From Prorocentrum cordatum (lineage: Eukaryota; Sar; Dinophyceae; Prorocentrales; Prorocentraceae), in NCBI GenBank assembly GCA_963575745.1, contig CAUYUJ010009546.1:170001-234000 (forward strand): a stretch of DNA of 64,000 nucleotides, read 5' to 3'. The notes below the pieces were generated by a model that saw only the letters and a list, made by a program, of their open reading frames with translations, did no database searches and was not told the DNA's origin. The position numbers were made by a program, and so were the translations under genes. Below, piece by piece: positions 12,327 through 25,104 of the stretch. Each line of letters opens with the position of its first letter. The first letter of the stretch is position 1.

Positions 12327-12490
12327 TTAAATCGGGTCTGTCCCTCTACAGGAGGAATATTCCAAAATAGTAAAAAATAGTTAGGGGACAATTTTTTATG
12401 ATTTATTTTGGCTATGTTGGAGCATTTGAGGATTTGTTTGACTTTTTCTACAAAATTTGCCTTGCCTGTAGGGGGACATGCCCGACCTAA
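12327..12490. mobile_element. MITE, family M, copy 1 (164 bp)
   Basis: Terminal inverted repeats: the left end reads TTAAATCGGGTCTGTCCC, and the right end read inward reads TTAGGTCGGGCATGTCCC, both continuing into CTACAGG. The interior is AT-rich and non-coding. Exact 8-bp duplications GCTTATGC flank it. Eight-bp duplications are known for hAT-type and a few other DNA transposons, so hAT-like is inference. The second copy is at 55014-55172. Confidence 0.85.
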
Positions 12491-12498
12491 GCTTATGC
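12491..12498. repeat. 8-bp target site duplication, right
   Basis: GCTTATGC, an exact match to the left duplication. Confidence 0.85.
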
Positions 12499-12629
12499 AA
12501 GAATGAGCGCGCCCGTCGCACACCACATGCTAAAAGGGAGGCCCGAGCTTCAAGCACCCTACCCCCCTCCCTTGGAATGTGAGCTCCCCCACTCCCCCCT
12601 GTTGTCGGCATTCTTTTAGCTGGGAGGGC

Positions 12630-12950
12630 CCTGGCTAAAAGGATGGGACTTGGAAGCTATACCCTTCCCTCCCCCCCTGTACGTGGCCCGGGGTCAGCCC
12701 AGGCTCCTCTTTCAAAGAGGGGAGGGCTTCCGAAGCTCCCCTCTCCTTTTGTTTGGACGGTGTTTTGTAGTTGGGGGGTCCCTGGCTGAATGCGGGGGGG
12801 CTTGGAAGCTACCCGCCCATCCCCTCCTTATCGGGGACTGGGGTAAACCCAGTCTCCCCTTTCCCAAGGGGGGGGTCCGAAGCTATCCCCCTCCCGTCCT
12901 TCTGTCGGTTTTTCCAGCTGGATGGCCCAGGCTGAAGGGGGGGCTTCGAA
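12630..12950. repeat. ~100-bp degenerate repeats, pyrimidine/G-run rich
   Basis: Three to four loosely similar units each carry CTTGGAAGCTA or TTCCGAAGCT, a CCCTCCCC run and a TTTC-AAGG inverted pair. They form the left shoulder of the VFGAPL minisatellite. A comparable G-rich shoulder (15460-15810) lies on its right, in roughly inverted orientation. Confidence 0.5.
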
Positions 12951-12954
12951 GCGT

Positions 12955-13905
12955 CTTTTCTTCTTCTGTTTTCGGCGCCCCCCCCGTTGGTTTTCTTTGT
13001 GCTTGTGGTTTTCGGCGTCTCTTTGGCTTTTGGCGCCTCTTTGGTTTTCGGCGCCCCTATGTCCTTTGGCGCCCCTATGATTTTCGGCGTCCCTGTTGTT
13101 TTCGGCGCTTCTTTGGTGTTCGGCGCTCCTGTGGTTTTCGGCGGTCTTGTGGTTTTCGGCGCCCCTTTTGGTTTTCTGCGCCCGTTTTAGTTTTCGGCGC
13201 ATCGTTGGTTTTCGGCGCCTTCTTGGGTTTTGGCGCCCCTTTGGTTTTCGGCTCTCTCTTGGTTTTTGGCGCCCCTTTGGCTTTCGGCGCCCCTTTAGGT
13301 TTCGGAGCTTCTGTTGTTCTCGACATCCCTTTGGTTTCGGCGCCCTTTTTGCTGTCGGCGCCCCTTCGGTGTTTCGGCCCCCTTTGGTTTTCGATGCCCT
13401 TTTGGTTAGCCTTGCCCCTTTGGTTCTTCGGCGCCATTCTGATTTTCGGCGCATGCGCATCTGTTGTTGTGGGCGCCCCCTTTTTTTGTTTTCGGCGCCT
13501 CTTTGATTTTCGGCGCCCCTTTGGTTTTCGGCACCCCTGAGTTTTCGGCGCCCATTTGGTTCTCGGCGCCCTTTCTGTTTTCGGCGCCCTGTCCGTCTTC
13601 GGAGCTTCTGTTGTTCTCGGCGCCCCTTTGGTTTACGGCGCACTTTATGCTGTCGGCGACCCATCGGTTTTTCGTCGCCCTTTTGGTTTTTGGCGCATCG
13701 TTTGTTTCCGGCGCCACTTTTGTTTTCGGTGCTCCTTGAAGTGTTCGGCGCCCCTTTTGATCTTCGGCGCTCCTGTTGGTGTTCGGCACCCTCTGGGTTT
13801 TCGGCTCCCTGTTGGTTTCGGTGTACTTTTGGTTTTCGGCGGCCTTTTGGTTTCTGGCGCACCGTTGGTTTTCGCCGCCTTCTTGTTGTGTTCGGCGTTT
13901 TTCTT
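12955..13905. repeat. 18-bp minisatellite reading VFGAPL, block 1
   Basis: About 50 degenerate units of consensus GTTTTCGGCGCCCCTTTG. The unit is divisible by three, so long frames stay open on both strands: (VFGAPL)n on plus and Gly-Ala-Glu-Asn-Gln-Arg/Lys repeats on minus. Unit changes are scattered over all codon positions and include one-base indels that swap frames. That argues for a minisatellite rather than a selected protein. A second block follows at 14765-15450. Confidence 0.85.
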
Positions 13906-13999
13906 CGACCTGGCGGAGGGGTTCCCGTTGTGTGCTCCCCTGGGGGGGTCTGGGGGGGTACCCCCCAGGACATAGCCCCGGCCACGTGGCGAACGCTAG

Positions 14000-14600
14000 C
14001 AGAAGCCAGCAGAAGGCGGCCCCATTCCGGGAGACGCGCTTCCGTGCGCCACGGGCGGCCCCAAGATGGTCCGCAAGATGGTCCAAGAGAGCCACGAGTC
14101 GCCGAAAGACCGGTCCAAGACGCCCAAAATGGCTTCAAGATGGCCCAAGAAGCCCCCAAGACGGTCCGTGTAGCCTCCAAGAGGCCCCCCAAATGAGCCC
14201 GCGCGTTTTCGCCTTTTCGGCTTTCCGACGCTCCCTGACGGCCCGAGATGCCTTACAGATCGCCCCAAGACGGCCTGAGACGCCCCCAAGAGAGCGCACA
14301 GACGGCCCAAGACGCTTCCCAGACGGCTTAACAAAGCTCCAGGAACGTCCCAAGAGGGGTCCGAAAGGGGGAGCACGGACCGGCATTTTGGGTTCTCCGC
14401 CCAAAAACCCGCCAGGAGGCCCCAAGGGGCCCCCGAGAGGCACCAAGAAGCTTCCAAGAGGTCCCCAGGAAGCCCCCAGAGACCCCCAAGAGGGCCCAAA
14501 GACTGCTTAAGACGGCCCCGAGATGGTCGTCGGAGACGCCCCAGGGCCCGACGGCTGGCCAACAGGGCTCCAAGATGGTCGGAGACGCCCCGACAAAGTG
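14000..14600. repeat. Degenerate CCAAGA-type repeats between the minisatellite blocks
   Basis: Short phrases such as CCCAAGATGGTCC, CCCCAAGAG and GCCCAAGACG recur at roughly 20-30 bp. No gene is supported. Near 14595-14690 a ~45-bp phrase (GCACAGCGTCA, GACAACACGGGAA, CAGCATA) occurs twice. Confidence 0.5.
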
Positions 14601-14764
14601 GCACAGCGTCAAGCGGACAACACGGGAACCAGCATAATGCGCCTTAATGCGGCACAGCGTCACAGGACAACACGGGAATCAGCATATCCTTTTCTTTGTT
14701 TTTCTTTCCTCGCAAGTCACGCCCACTTGTCCTCTAAGGCCATGGGTTCGTGGTTACATCAGGT

Positions 14765-15450
14765 TTGGTGGTCTGCGCCCCCTTGGTTTTCGGCGCCCCT
14801 TCGGTTTCGGCGCCTCTTTTGGTTTTCGGCGCTCCTTTGGTTCTCGGCGCCCTTGTGGTTTTCTGCCCCCCTGTGGTTTTCGGCGTTCCTTGGGTTTTCG
14901 GCGCCGTTTTGGTTTTCGCTGCCCCTTTTGGTTTTCGGCGCCCCTTTGGTCTTCGGCTCCCCTTTGGTCTTCGGCTCCCCTTGGGTTTTCGGGATCCTCT
15001 TCAAGTTCGGCGACCCCTTGGTTTTCGGCGCCCTTGTGGGTTTCGGCGCTCTTTGGTTTTCGGCGCCCCGCTGGTTTTCGGCGTTCCTCTTTTGGTTTTC
15101 GGCGCCTCTTTGGTTTGCGGCGTTCTTTTGGTTTTCGGCGCCTTTTGTTTTCGGCGCTCCTTTTTTTTTCGGCTTTCTTTTCGTTTTCGGCGCCCCTTTG
15201 GTTTTCGGCTCCCTGTTGGTTGTCGGCGCCATTTTCCCTTTGGGTTTTCGACGCTCCTTTTGGTTTTCTGCGCTTTTGTGGTTTCCGGAGTTTCTGTTAA
15301 TTTTCGGCGCCTTGTTGGCTTTCGGCTTCGGCGCCCTTTCGGTGTTCGTCGTTCCTTCGGTGTTCGGCGCGCCTCTGGTTTTCTCTCCGTTATGGTTGCC
15401 CTTTGGTTTCGGCACTCTGTTGGTTTTCGGCGCTCTGTTGGTTTTCGGCT
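14765..15450. repeat. 18-bp minisatellite reading VFGAPL, block 2
   Basis: About 38 more units of the same GTTTTCGGCGCCCCTTTG consensus in the same orientation as block 1, again open in several frames on both strands. It ends in G-rich sequence (15455-15800) with many runs of six or more G. Confidence 0.85.
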
Positions 15451-15799
15451 TCCGGCAGCTGGGGTCAAAGGGGGGGAAGGGGAGGTCCGAAGCGCGAAAG
15501 GGGGGGGTGGAGAGGGGGGGTAGTTTTCGAGGGGCGGAGCAAGAAAGGTCGGGGGGGGGGCAGCTTTTGGCAGGGGGGGCTGAATAGTGGGGGGCGGGGT
15601 AACTAGCTAAGCCCCCTCCCCTTTGGAAAGGGGGGCAAGGGGGAGCGCGAAAGGGGGTGAGGGGGGTGTAGTTCTGAGGGGCGGAGAAAAAAGGGGGAAG
15701 TGGGGAGGCTTCTGGCAGGGGAGGTCCAGGGGAAGGGTGGGAGGGCTTCGGGCAGGGGGGGTCCAAAGGGGGGGGGGGGAGCTAAGGGGGGACCCCCCC

Positions 15800-17861
15800 A
15801 CTTGGAGTATGCGACGGGCGCGCTCTCTCGAATGCAGGGGTTGCTTTCCTCTTCCAGCCCCCCTCCCTTCCTCCCCTCTTCTTACGTTGCATCTTTCGGG
15901 GGCCCTGTCGGTCCTGACAACGTTTGTCTTTCCGTATACGTCCGACGCTGGATCGATGCGCATACAGGGATCCGATGTGGATCCGATTTGGACTCGACAT
16001 TCGTCGTGGATCCGACGCGATCGGCGACAGGATGGGACAGTCGAGGTCTCCCGAAGATGCAACATAATGTTTTCGACGCCGAGGACCACCGCGCGCATAT
16101 GTGTTCCCAATGCTGTGCTGCGATGAAGCCAGGGCGCTGAAGCAAGGACCACTTGGGGCTCTGGAGAGCTGTTTCTTTTGCTCCGGGCCGTTCATTCGAT
16201 CCGGGTCGGAGAATCGAATCATGGCCGAGATCTGCCGTGTCGAGAGAGGCCCCTTTGTTCTTTGTGTAGCGCCCCCTTTGGTAGCAAGATGACTACATGC
16301 TTCCCCACCTCCCATGACTACGCGTCCTCGTCCACTTCCCTAGAGTTCCAGCAGGACGTGCTTCTTCCGCGAGTTCCTGCGAGAAAGAGAGGCTCGGACG
16401 CGACTCCTCTCCACCATCTCAATGGGGCGGTTGAGAGTGAATCTGGTGGAACCTATCCTCGTCCCCACCTGCGCCCATCGCTTCCAGCAGTCGCCCCCGC
16501 CTGGCCTTCGAGAGCCCTCCAGGTATTGTCACCTTCGCTTGTTTACCAAAGTCTCCTTCCCCCATCTTCTCCCTCAGACAAGCCTAGCGCTGCGCGTGCG
16601 AGGGTCCACCTCCTCCCCCGTGATGTCACGTGTCCGTGTCGTCGAATTGGTTCCTGAGCCGAACGCACGAAGATAATGTTCTGAGCTTACATTGAACTCA
16701 GTGGATAAAGGCATTGCCCGCAGTCAGTCTGTTCACGTTCTACGAAAGACGACATGTCAGCCTGGCATCGGTGGCTTGGGGACCTCGGCAGGGGCACTCG
16801 TACTCATGCAAGCGGTGAAACAAGTCCATGGGGTGTGAGGCCTTTTGCCTTTTGGGAGCTGTTTGAGGGGCCGGTTGAGGCATTGTTTGGGCCTCTTGGG
16901 GGCATCTTGGAGCCTCTTCAGGGTCTGTTGGGCGCCTGCTGGCAGTCACGGGGGCCATCTTGGGGCGGATGGCTCAACATGTCATTTCGATGTCCCCCTC
17001 TTGGGCCTCTTAGGGACAGGTAATCCTCTTACTTTGGCTTTCCCCGAATCGAGCTTCGTCCCTGCGGGGTCCAGCCAACCCTACAAATATGGTCGTTTGA
17101 CCCTCCTTGCTCTAGGGCCCAACAGAAAACCAAGCCCGCGAGCAAACCAGATCGTAAGTCAGATCGTGTAGAGTCACATCAGAAGTTACTGTTTTTTGAC
17201 GGGGGCTGGTACAGGCCATGCCTGAACTCAAGCGGCTTTTGCTGAGATGCGCACTCATTTCTTCAAGGGGGCCTTCGGTAACACTTCGGACGCCTTTTGC
17301 TCCGAGCCGTTTGATGGGCAGCTTGTCATTGAGGCCCGCACCAGGGGTTCTGCTCGACATACTTTGGTTTTGTTGCTCGGGATGGTCGGTGGAAAGCAGT
17401 TCGTGAGATAGAGGGTTTCGCTCCATGGGGTCCTTGTGCGAGTGTATTGCAGTTGGCAGTGTCCTTGTGGACCCGGCGAAACTGTACCTTCTGAAATCTG
17501 GGCGTGTTCATAGGGTCAGCGGCGATGTATTTTGGTAATTCACTCCTTGTGCTAACCGCTAGAGGTCTTTAGTTTGGTTTTTCCCCACCTTGTGTCTCGG
17601 CTGTGGACAGGACTGGTCCTAAAACCTCCTCCTCCTCCCTCCTCCCTCCTCTTCCTCCTCCTTACTCCTTTCCGCCGCCGCCCCTGCTGGTCTGCGCCGG
17701 GCGGGCCTGGCGCCCCATGGCAAGCTCGGGTTGAGGGGTGGGTACCCTTCCTCGCAGAGAGGGATTGGCAAGCGGGGTGTAAGCCATTCCCCCATCACGG
17801 CACGAGGACCGCCTCAATGCCCGATCCGACGGACCTCCTCCTCTTCCGTGAGAGCGCTCCT
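15800..17861. other. Gene-free stretch
   Basis: No gene is supported. Bases 15950-16030 are rich in GGATCCGA phrases like those of 1618-1830. Bases 16840-16990 carry short CTTGGGG/CATCTTGG repeats. A minus-strand frame at 17112-17426 is compositionally the most protein-like piece here, but I recognise no family and leave it uncalled. Confidence 0.35.
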
Positions 17862-18725
<864 letters not shown>

Positions 18726-18729
18726 TGCT

Positions 18730-20100
18730 GCGCGGCGGGTGCCGAGAAACAGAATACTTTGTTTCGCCCTATTGGTTGGACACCAATCCTTCAAGAAGGC
18801 CTCCGGAAAATATGACTTGCTATTTTTGGGGGAGTTGTAAAGATTTGTCATGGTTATGTTTTGACGTATGAGTTCCGCCGCTTGTTGGGCAATCTAGCAG
18901 TCGACATGCAGGTGTGCAAACAAACATTCACAGCTCCGATCGCATATCGTAGTTTCGATTGTTTCAGGCTCAATGAGGCTCCTCATTGGTAGCAAGTTGT
19001 GTCCATCATTTGCAGGATGACATCTAAGTCGATACCCACTAGCGGCCCTGACTTCGCTTTCAAGCCAAATTTCATTTCGGACGTCGTGATACTAAGCGGG
19101 GGATGCTGGCATGGCACGGCCAAGTGCACCTCTTGAGTTCTGATGCTTTTTCGGCCAACCATGCCATGCGGGCAGTGCCATGCCATGCGGGCAGTGCCAA
19201 GGCCTTTTCAGGCCGGTTTGGGGCTACCACGGCGCGATTCGCACCAAGACCACGGAGCGTGGAAAGGTGCACAGCCAAGCTGGCGCTCCAGGATGCCGAG
19301 AAGGAGGGCAACCCTGGTCCACCCGCCCCCTTCCAAGTTCTGTCCCCTTCCATTTTCGCAGTGCCCGCACTCCTTGCCAGTGAGATGGGCTCTTCCGCGT
19401 GACCTGGCCAGCCAGGGCGCGAGCCGGATGCACACGTGGCCAGATGCCTCTCCAGCGCCCGCGGCCGTGCAGGCCGGGCTTCCGCGTGTGCGTGCAGCGC
19501 GCTGCCCCCGCGCTCCACATCCGAACCCAGCCACGTTGGGCGTTCCAGGCGTGGCCTCGTCTTCGAGGATCGAAGAAGTTGCCGTCTCTTCCTCGGCGGG
19601 AGACGGCGGAGCGGCGGCGGAAGGTGGCAGGAGTAAAGCGAGGGCGGCTCCGCTGGCGGAAGTCGGCGGAAGCCCGCGAAAGCTTGATGGAAGGCGGCGG
19701 AAGTGAGACATGCACCCCCAAGAGATGCCAACTCTTTTGGCTTCAGGGTGTTTCGGGATGGGCCATGTGTGTATTTCCAGCTTCTGTGTGCTCCGTCTGA
19801 GCCAGGTTGGTCTGCCTGTCGTCATTCCCCGCCAGATCCCTCGTTGTAACTCATAGCCTGGGCTTGCCAGCTGGGCGAGTGGTCGGCACCCCTGCGCGCG
19901 GCGCGGGAAACTGGCGCAGCAGAGTGCAGCAACCACTCTCTGCCTTCCCCCTCCCCCACGTGTCCTTTTATCCTCCTCCGCCTCACTCATTCTTTATCCT
20001 TATAATAGATAATCCATCCTGTCGCAATCCGAGGCCTGTCGAAAAAAGGGTAGGTCGGTCGTTTCGCCCGAGGCTTCCTCACCACTTATGACCCTGATGC
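18730..20100. other. Gene-free stretch
   Basis: No gene is supported. A 19-bp phrase CCATGCCATGCGGGCAGTG is tandemly duplicated near 19160-19200. Bases 19560-19690 carry GGCGGA-rich short repeats. Overlapping frames on both strands at 19072-19990 show no motif. Confidence 0.4.
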
Positions 20101-20104
20101 TCAA

Positions 20105-20690
20105 ACATTCGCAACAGCTTCACATACGGAGGGCGGATGGTTTTCACAATGTGGCTCTCGCCTTGGCGCCGCGCATCTGAGTTGAACGCACACATTGCAG
20201 GCTTCACAGAGTGAGCGCGGGCCGTTTTCAAAGTAGAGCTCTCGCCGTAGCGCCACGCACATTCGTTTCCTACATTTGCAAGAGCTTCCCGGGTTGAGGA
20301 TGGGTGGTTTTGAAAATGTGGCTATCGCTTTCGCGCCGCGCACATTTCTTTAAAACATTGCACGAGTTTCATGAATTGAGGGCGGGTAGTTTTCAACATG
20401 TGGTTTTCGCTTTCGCGCCGCGCGAATAATTTTGTAACACATGCCAGAGCTTCACGAATAGAGGGCGGGTGTTTTGAAAATTGTGGTTCTCGCGTCAGCG
20501 CCGCGTACACTTGTCACCAACATTGTCGAGAGCTTCGCGGGTTGAGGGCGGACGGTTTTCAAAATGTGTTTTTTCGCCTCAGCGCCGCGCACACGCGTTT
20601 TATACATATGCAGGGGCTTCGCGGCTGGAGGGCGGGCCGTTCTCAAGATGTGGCTCTCGCCTGAGCGCCGCGCACATTCGCTCTAGATAG
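20105..20690. repeat. ~84-bp minisatellite, seven diverged units
   Basis: Each unit carries ACATT, an AGCTTC phrase, GAGGGCGGG, TTTTCAAAATGTGG and CTCGC then GCGCCGCGCACA. Unit length varies from about 78 to 90 bp. Short minus-strand frames with repeated SV-E/A motifs reflect the unit. It is non-coding as far as can be seen. Confidence 0.85.
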
Positions 20691-23560
20691 ATGCAATAAT
20701 TTCCATGGCTGACGTTCCAGGAATGGCACGCTAGAGCGGTTCCTTGAATTTGTCAGGGCGCACCAGTTAGATACGTTGATTCGCGGTGTTGGAATCCCGT
20801 GAATGGTGTCCTGGTACGGTTTTGGACCGCCAAGACGTAGCAGCCAGGTTAACTCGTGGTGGGAGGTCCTGACAATGGTTTTTTGACACGCCTCAAGACG
20901 TTCACACGCTTGTCCCTAAACGGGGCAATTCCTTCAGTGGACATGACCCTTTGCAGGGACCTATAACGAGGGATCTTGGAGAGAGGGTGTATTTCAACAT
21001 CGTTGATGCTTCTCGGGTTCACAGTGGCCCTCGTCCTCATTCTTCGTCGCGCGGCTCCACGGCTCCGCCAGCCCAGCACAGGCGGTGCCTTGGGAGCGCG
21101 TTGCGGCACCAGGCAGCGAGAGCTCCGAGAGCGAGGGCTGAGCCTTCCGCTCGGCGGCAGCTGGCGCGCCGGCTCGCGAGCCGAACTCGACGCGCACACA
21201 CCAGCCCCAGGGTCCCTCTTCCCCGGCCCCCGGGGTGGTCTCGCGCCGCGTTGACGCAGCGGCGGAGCCAGCGCGGGCGTTCAAGGCTGAACGCCGCTGG
21301 TGTTCCAGAATCGGCCGACGTCGAGCGTTCTGCGCCAACGATCGGAGAGCCGCAACCGTCCAAGGTTGCACCGACGCGGTCTCGGCACGAACTTGCCGCA
21401 CCTCCCTCGGATCGTCGCCCGCCTCTGGCCCTCCTCGCGCTCTGGCGACGCCGTGCCACCCTGGCGGGCCTGAGACAGCTGCGGCCGTGGGTCGAGGCAG
21501 TCTCCGTTCTTCATGGTCTCCAGGCGGCATGTGCAGAGTCCCGGCTCGCAGCGTCCTGGAATTTTGGGGGCCTGATCTCGGGGCCCCACACCGTGGTGTG
21601 CGCAAGCATTGCTGTGCGCACAGGCCCACTGGTGCACGCAAGCACTGTGGGTGAGTACTCTTGGGGGTTACAGGTGTTCCGGGGGCCCCCGATGATCGTG
21701 CGCCTTCTGTGGCCGCCGCCCCGCAGAGGCCTCCGCCATGGAGTCTGGTGGCGGGGGGCACCTGTACCTGCAGGACGTGCTGTGGAAGCACACGCGCGAG
21801 GTCGTGCAGGGTGACAAGCTTCTCCACCGCCTGCGCCTCCTCCTCCCCCTCCCCCTCCTCCTCGTCCCCATGCCCCTGATTCTTCCAATCCCTTGCTCCT
21901 CCTTCGCCTCCCTTGCCCCCGTGGGCTCCAGCCTGCACATCCTCATCTTCCCCTTCCTTTCCCTTCATCTTCCTCGTCGTTCCTCCGTCTTCATCCTTGT
22001 CCCTCTCCTTTTCTCCCCCCCCCTCGTCTCCTCCTCCTCCTCCTCCTCCTCCTCCTCGCCATTCCTCACCCCGATCCTTCTTTTGCTCCTTCCCCGCCTC
22101 CTCCCCCTCCTCCCCGTTCCCGTTCTCCTTCCACTCCTCCATCCCTGTCGCGGTTGCGCGAAGCAGGGTGCCGACCAGCCACTCTCCCATCGGTATGACA
22201 TTGCCATCCTCCCCCATCCCCTCCTGCTGCTGCTCATCCTCCTGGTCGTTATCCGCCCGCGATCTGGGCCGCCCAGGAAAGGGCGTACCGAGGGAGGGAC
22301 GGACTGAGCCCTCGGTCCCTCGGTGAAAGGTCCGCAGAAGACCCGCCGAGAAGTGCAGCGAGTGCGGCCTCGCTTGCGGAAGCCTTGCTCGGAGTGCGGA
22401 TACGCCCAGATCTTTGGAGCGGCGGTTCAACTGTAGGAGGGTCTTGGATTAGGGCGGTGGCGTGGGCGAGGATGAGAAGGAGGAGGAGGAGGGAAGGATC
22501 GGACGGGGCTACGACCGGCGGCGAGCGAGGGGGGAAATGAGAAGGCGATGGCCTTCTCAGAAGGCGGCGGGACTTCTCAGACGCCCTCGCGACTTCTGAA
22601 TTTCCTGTGTGTCTTCGGAGACTGCTTGGAGAACTTTTCAGAAGGCCGGGGGACGTCCGAGCCTTCTGAGGAGGACCGCCCTTTGCACCTCACCCCCTGG
22701 AGCACTACAGGGCACAAGGCAGGAGGACAGCTCTGGAGGAGGAGGTGGTGCAGGAAGCGGAGCAGGCCTGCCCTGGGCCAACGCCCCGACCCCCGCGCCG
22801 CCCCGCGGCCAGGGGAAGCCACAGTTGCGCCGGGAGGCGATGAGCGGCGAGATGCTGCACGATCAATCGGGGCCTCGCCGCACTGTCCCGCCCTCCCCCG
22901 CTCGAGTGGAGGAGGATCAGAGGAGGAAAAGGTGCCAGCACCGCTAGCCTTGCCTCGTTGTCGCCTCTTTGGCCTCCTGGGAGGCCCTCGTCGCTACGGC
23001 TGGATTCGCTTCGAAATTCTTGTCAGAACGCACCCCAGGAGAGGTCTGGGGAGTAGCGGTATCATTAACTTTTTGTGCCCCCCCCCAATCTCGTCAGACC
23101 CCCGACGCCACTATTTGTTTGCAATGTGGACCCTCAGATGTCTGGGCCTCCTGGCCAGGGCAGGATTGTCATCCTGAGTTCATTGTCGGACAGAGATTGG
23201 CCAGAACGTAGTTTTTTGTTTCACGGCGCGAGGAGGATCCTCCTCCTCCTCCTCCTCCTCCTCCTCCTCCTCCTCCTCCTCCTCCTCCTCCTCCTCCTCC
23301 CCTTCCCTTCGCGGGGGCGTCAGCTGCCGTGCCATGTGGCGCACGCTACCGTAAAGGCGGAGGCGTCGGTCTTCGGGATTGGCCAAGAGTTCCAACAGTT
23401 TCTTCTGAAGAGTAAAACTCAGTACCCGAGACGTATCGAAACCCTTTTCCACGCGAGGCGAATTTTTCCTTGAGCGCTCCATACGGAAGAACACAGAACG
23501 CTCCATACGGAAGAACACATCGCCATATCTCCACGATCTGCGTTGCCCTCACCTCCGCCG
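20691..23560. other. Gene-free stretch with CCT tracts
   Basis: No gene is supported. CCT tracts lie at about 21840-22140 and 23238-23303. Bases 22930-23095 are the plus-strand partner of the paralogous segment at 1285-1440. The long minus-strand frame over 20994-22430 runs through the pyrimidine tracts (Glu/Gly-rich) and shows no domain. Confidence 0.4.
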
Positions 23561-23561
23561 T

Positions 23562-23786
23562 GCTTCGCACTAGCCCACGAAAGTGGAGACATTTGCGCAG
23601 TTCGCAGCCACCCAGGGGGCAGCGAAGTCTCGGCTGAATCCGCGTGGCCCCCGACCCCGCTGGACCTCCTAGGTGCCCACGAATGTAGCGACACTAGCGC
23701 ATTCCAAGGACCAGCGTGGTCTCGAATTGGTGCGCGTGGCCCCGAACTCCACTGGAACTCCCAAGAGCCCACGAACGTAATGTTTC
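23562..23786. repeat. 102-bp satellite, left flank of the retrotransposon block
   Basis: About two units carry CCCACGAAAGTGG, GCGCAGTTCGCAGCC, AGGGGGCAGCGAAGTCTCG, GCGTGGCCCCCGA and CTGGACCTCC. The same unit forms the large array at 49790-50758 and the flanks of elements IV and V. The whole 26-kb block to 49789 therefore appears to interrupt one satellite. Confidence 0.8.
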
Positions 23787-23935
23787 CGCTTCGCACCTTC
23801 TCTCTCCAGACTTGGGAGATGCGAAGCGCGCAGGAGAAAAACTTCAATGCCACGAAGTGTGGCTCTTTTGGGGGTGCTGCATCTGCCACAGGCCACGGCA
23901 GCGTCTCCGCAAGGGAGAGCCACCTACCCCCCCGA
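23787..23935. repeat. ~148-bp direct repeat, left copy (possible B2)
   Basis: Starts near TTTCCGCTTCGCACCTTCTC and ends near GAGAGCCACCTACCCC. It is repeated almost exactly at 25105-25253, with an intervening ~1.17 kb. The geometry matches B2-A2-B1 of the split direct repeats seen in elements I, IV and V, but no A1 partner was found. Confidence 0.55.
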
Positions 23936-24111
23936 AGGGAAGCGGATTGCGGCCAGCACGTTCGCCACGCGGGGAGGGCGGGAGGGACCGCGAGAAATGC
24001 AGCCCAAACCAACCCAAGCCCGCGCGCGAGAAAAATAACGAGCAAGGAAAAGCGATAATACAATAGCAAGACAAGAGAAACACAGAAAGCACATCAGAAT
24101 ACCAGCTCCGA

Positions 24112-24745
24112 GCCGCTCTGCGCGAGCGGACGGCACCTGAGCGTCACAGGGTTGCTTGGTTGCGAGAAACTGAGGGTGCGCCGGCGCAGCGGCCGACCGC
24201 ACACCGCGACCCAAGATGCACAGTTCCATGCCGCTCTGCGCGAGCGGACGGCACCTGAGCGTCACAGGGTTGCTTGGTCGCGCAACTGAGCGCACGGTGC
24301 GCCGGTGCGACGGCCGACCGCACACCGCGACCCACGTGCCGCTCTGCGCGAGCGGACGGCACCTGAGCGTCACAGGGTTGCTTGGTCCCGCAACTGAGCG
24401 CACGGTGCGCCGGCGCAGCGGCCGACCGCACACCGCGACCCAAGATGCACAGCTCCGTGCCGCTCTGCGCGAGCGGACGGCACCTGAGCGTCACAGGGTT
24501 GCTTGGTCCCGCAACTGAGCGCACGGTGCGCCGGCGCAGCGGCCGACCGCACACCGCGACCCAAGATGCATAGCTCCATGCCGCTCTGCGCGAGCGGACG
24601 GCACCTGAGCGTCACAGGGTTGCTTGGTCCCGCAACTGAGCGCACGGTGCGCCGGCGCAGCGGCCGACCGCACACCGCGACCCAAGATGCACAGCACCAT
24701 GCCGCTCTGCGCGAGCGGAACCTGAGCGTCCCAGGATTGCTGAGT
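24112..24745. repeat. ~121-bp tandem array, about 5.5 units
   Basis: Units start GCCGCTCTGCGCGAGCGGA and continue CACCTGAGCGTCACAGGG, then GCCGGCGCAGCGGCCGACCG. Starts fall at 24112, 24230, 24338, 24459, 24580 and 24701; the third unit is shortened. Three near-identical 121-bp spacings imply recent amplification. Diverged relatives occur at 26290, 26790, 26940 and 28680-29166. Confidence 0.9.
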
Positions 24746-25104
24746 AATGAGCGACGAGATCTGGTCCGAGCGCCCCAAGACAGAGAACGCGGGGACTGCG
24801 TCGACAGAGGACGTGGATCTCGACTGCGTGGGGACGATCCGAACCCCAACCAGAGGGACCGCGAGACGCGCGGCAGCATCCCCTGGGCTTGCGCGCAAGG
24901 AATCCATCGATCCAAAAGCAATGGAAAAGTAACAAGAGATAACTCTTGGACAGGCAATGATCAGCCTGGAGAGAATCGATGCAAAGACACTCCTGATCAG
25001 CCAATGCCAACCAACCAACCAGCCTGGAGCGAAGTAGATGGAGAACGAAGGATGCCCGCGAAAACCTTGCTTCCCGAATGCACAGCCTCTCCAGAAGCTC
25101 CGCT

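Noticed and set aside
12955-15587. Long VFGAPL (plus) and GAENQRG (minus) frames as real repeat proteins
   Set aside because: The unit is divisible by three, frames are open on both strands, and indels swap frames. This is minisatellite behaviour.
17112-17426. Minus-strand exon of a gag-pol or host gene
   Set aside because: The composition is protein-like, but I recognise no motif and no adjoining frame continues it.
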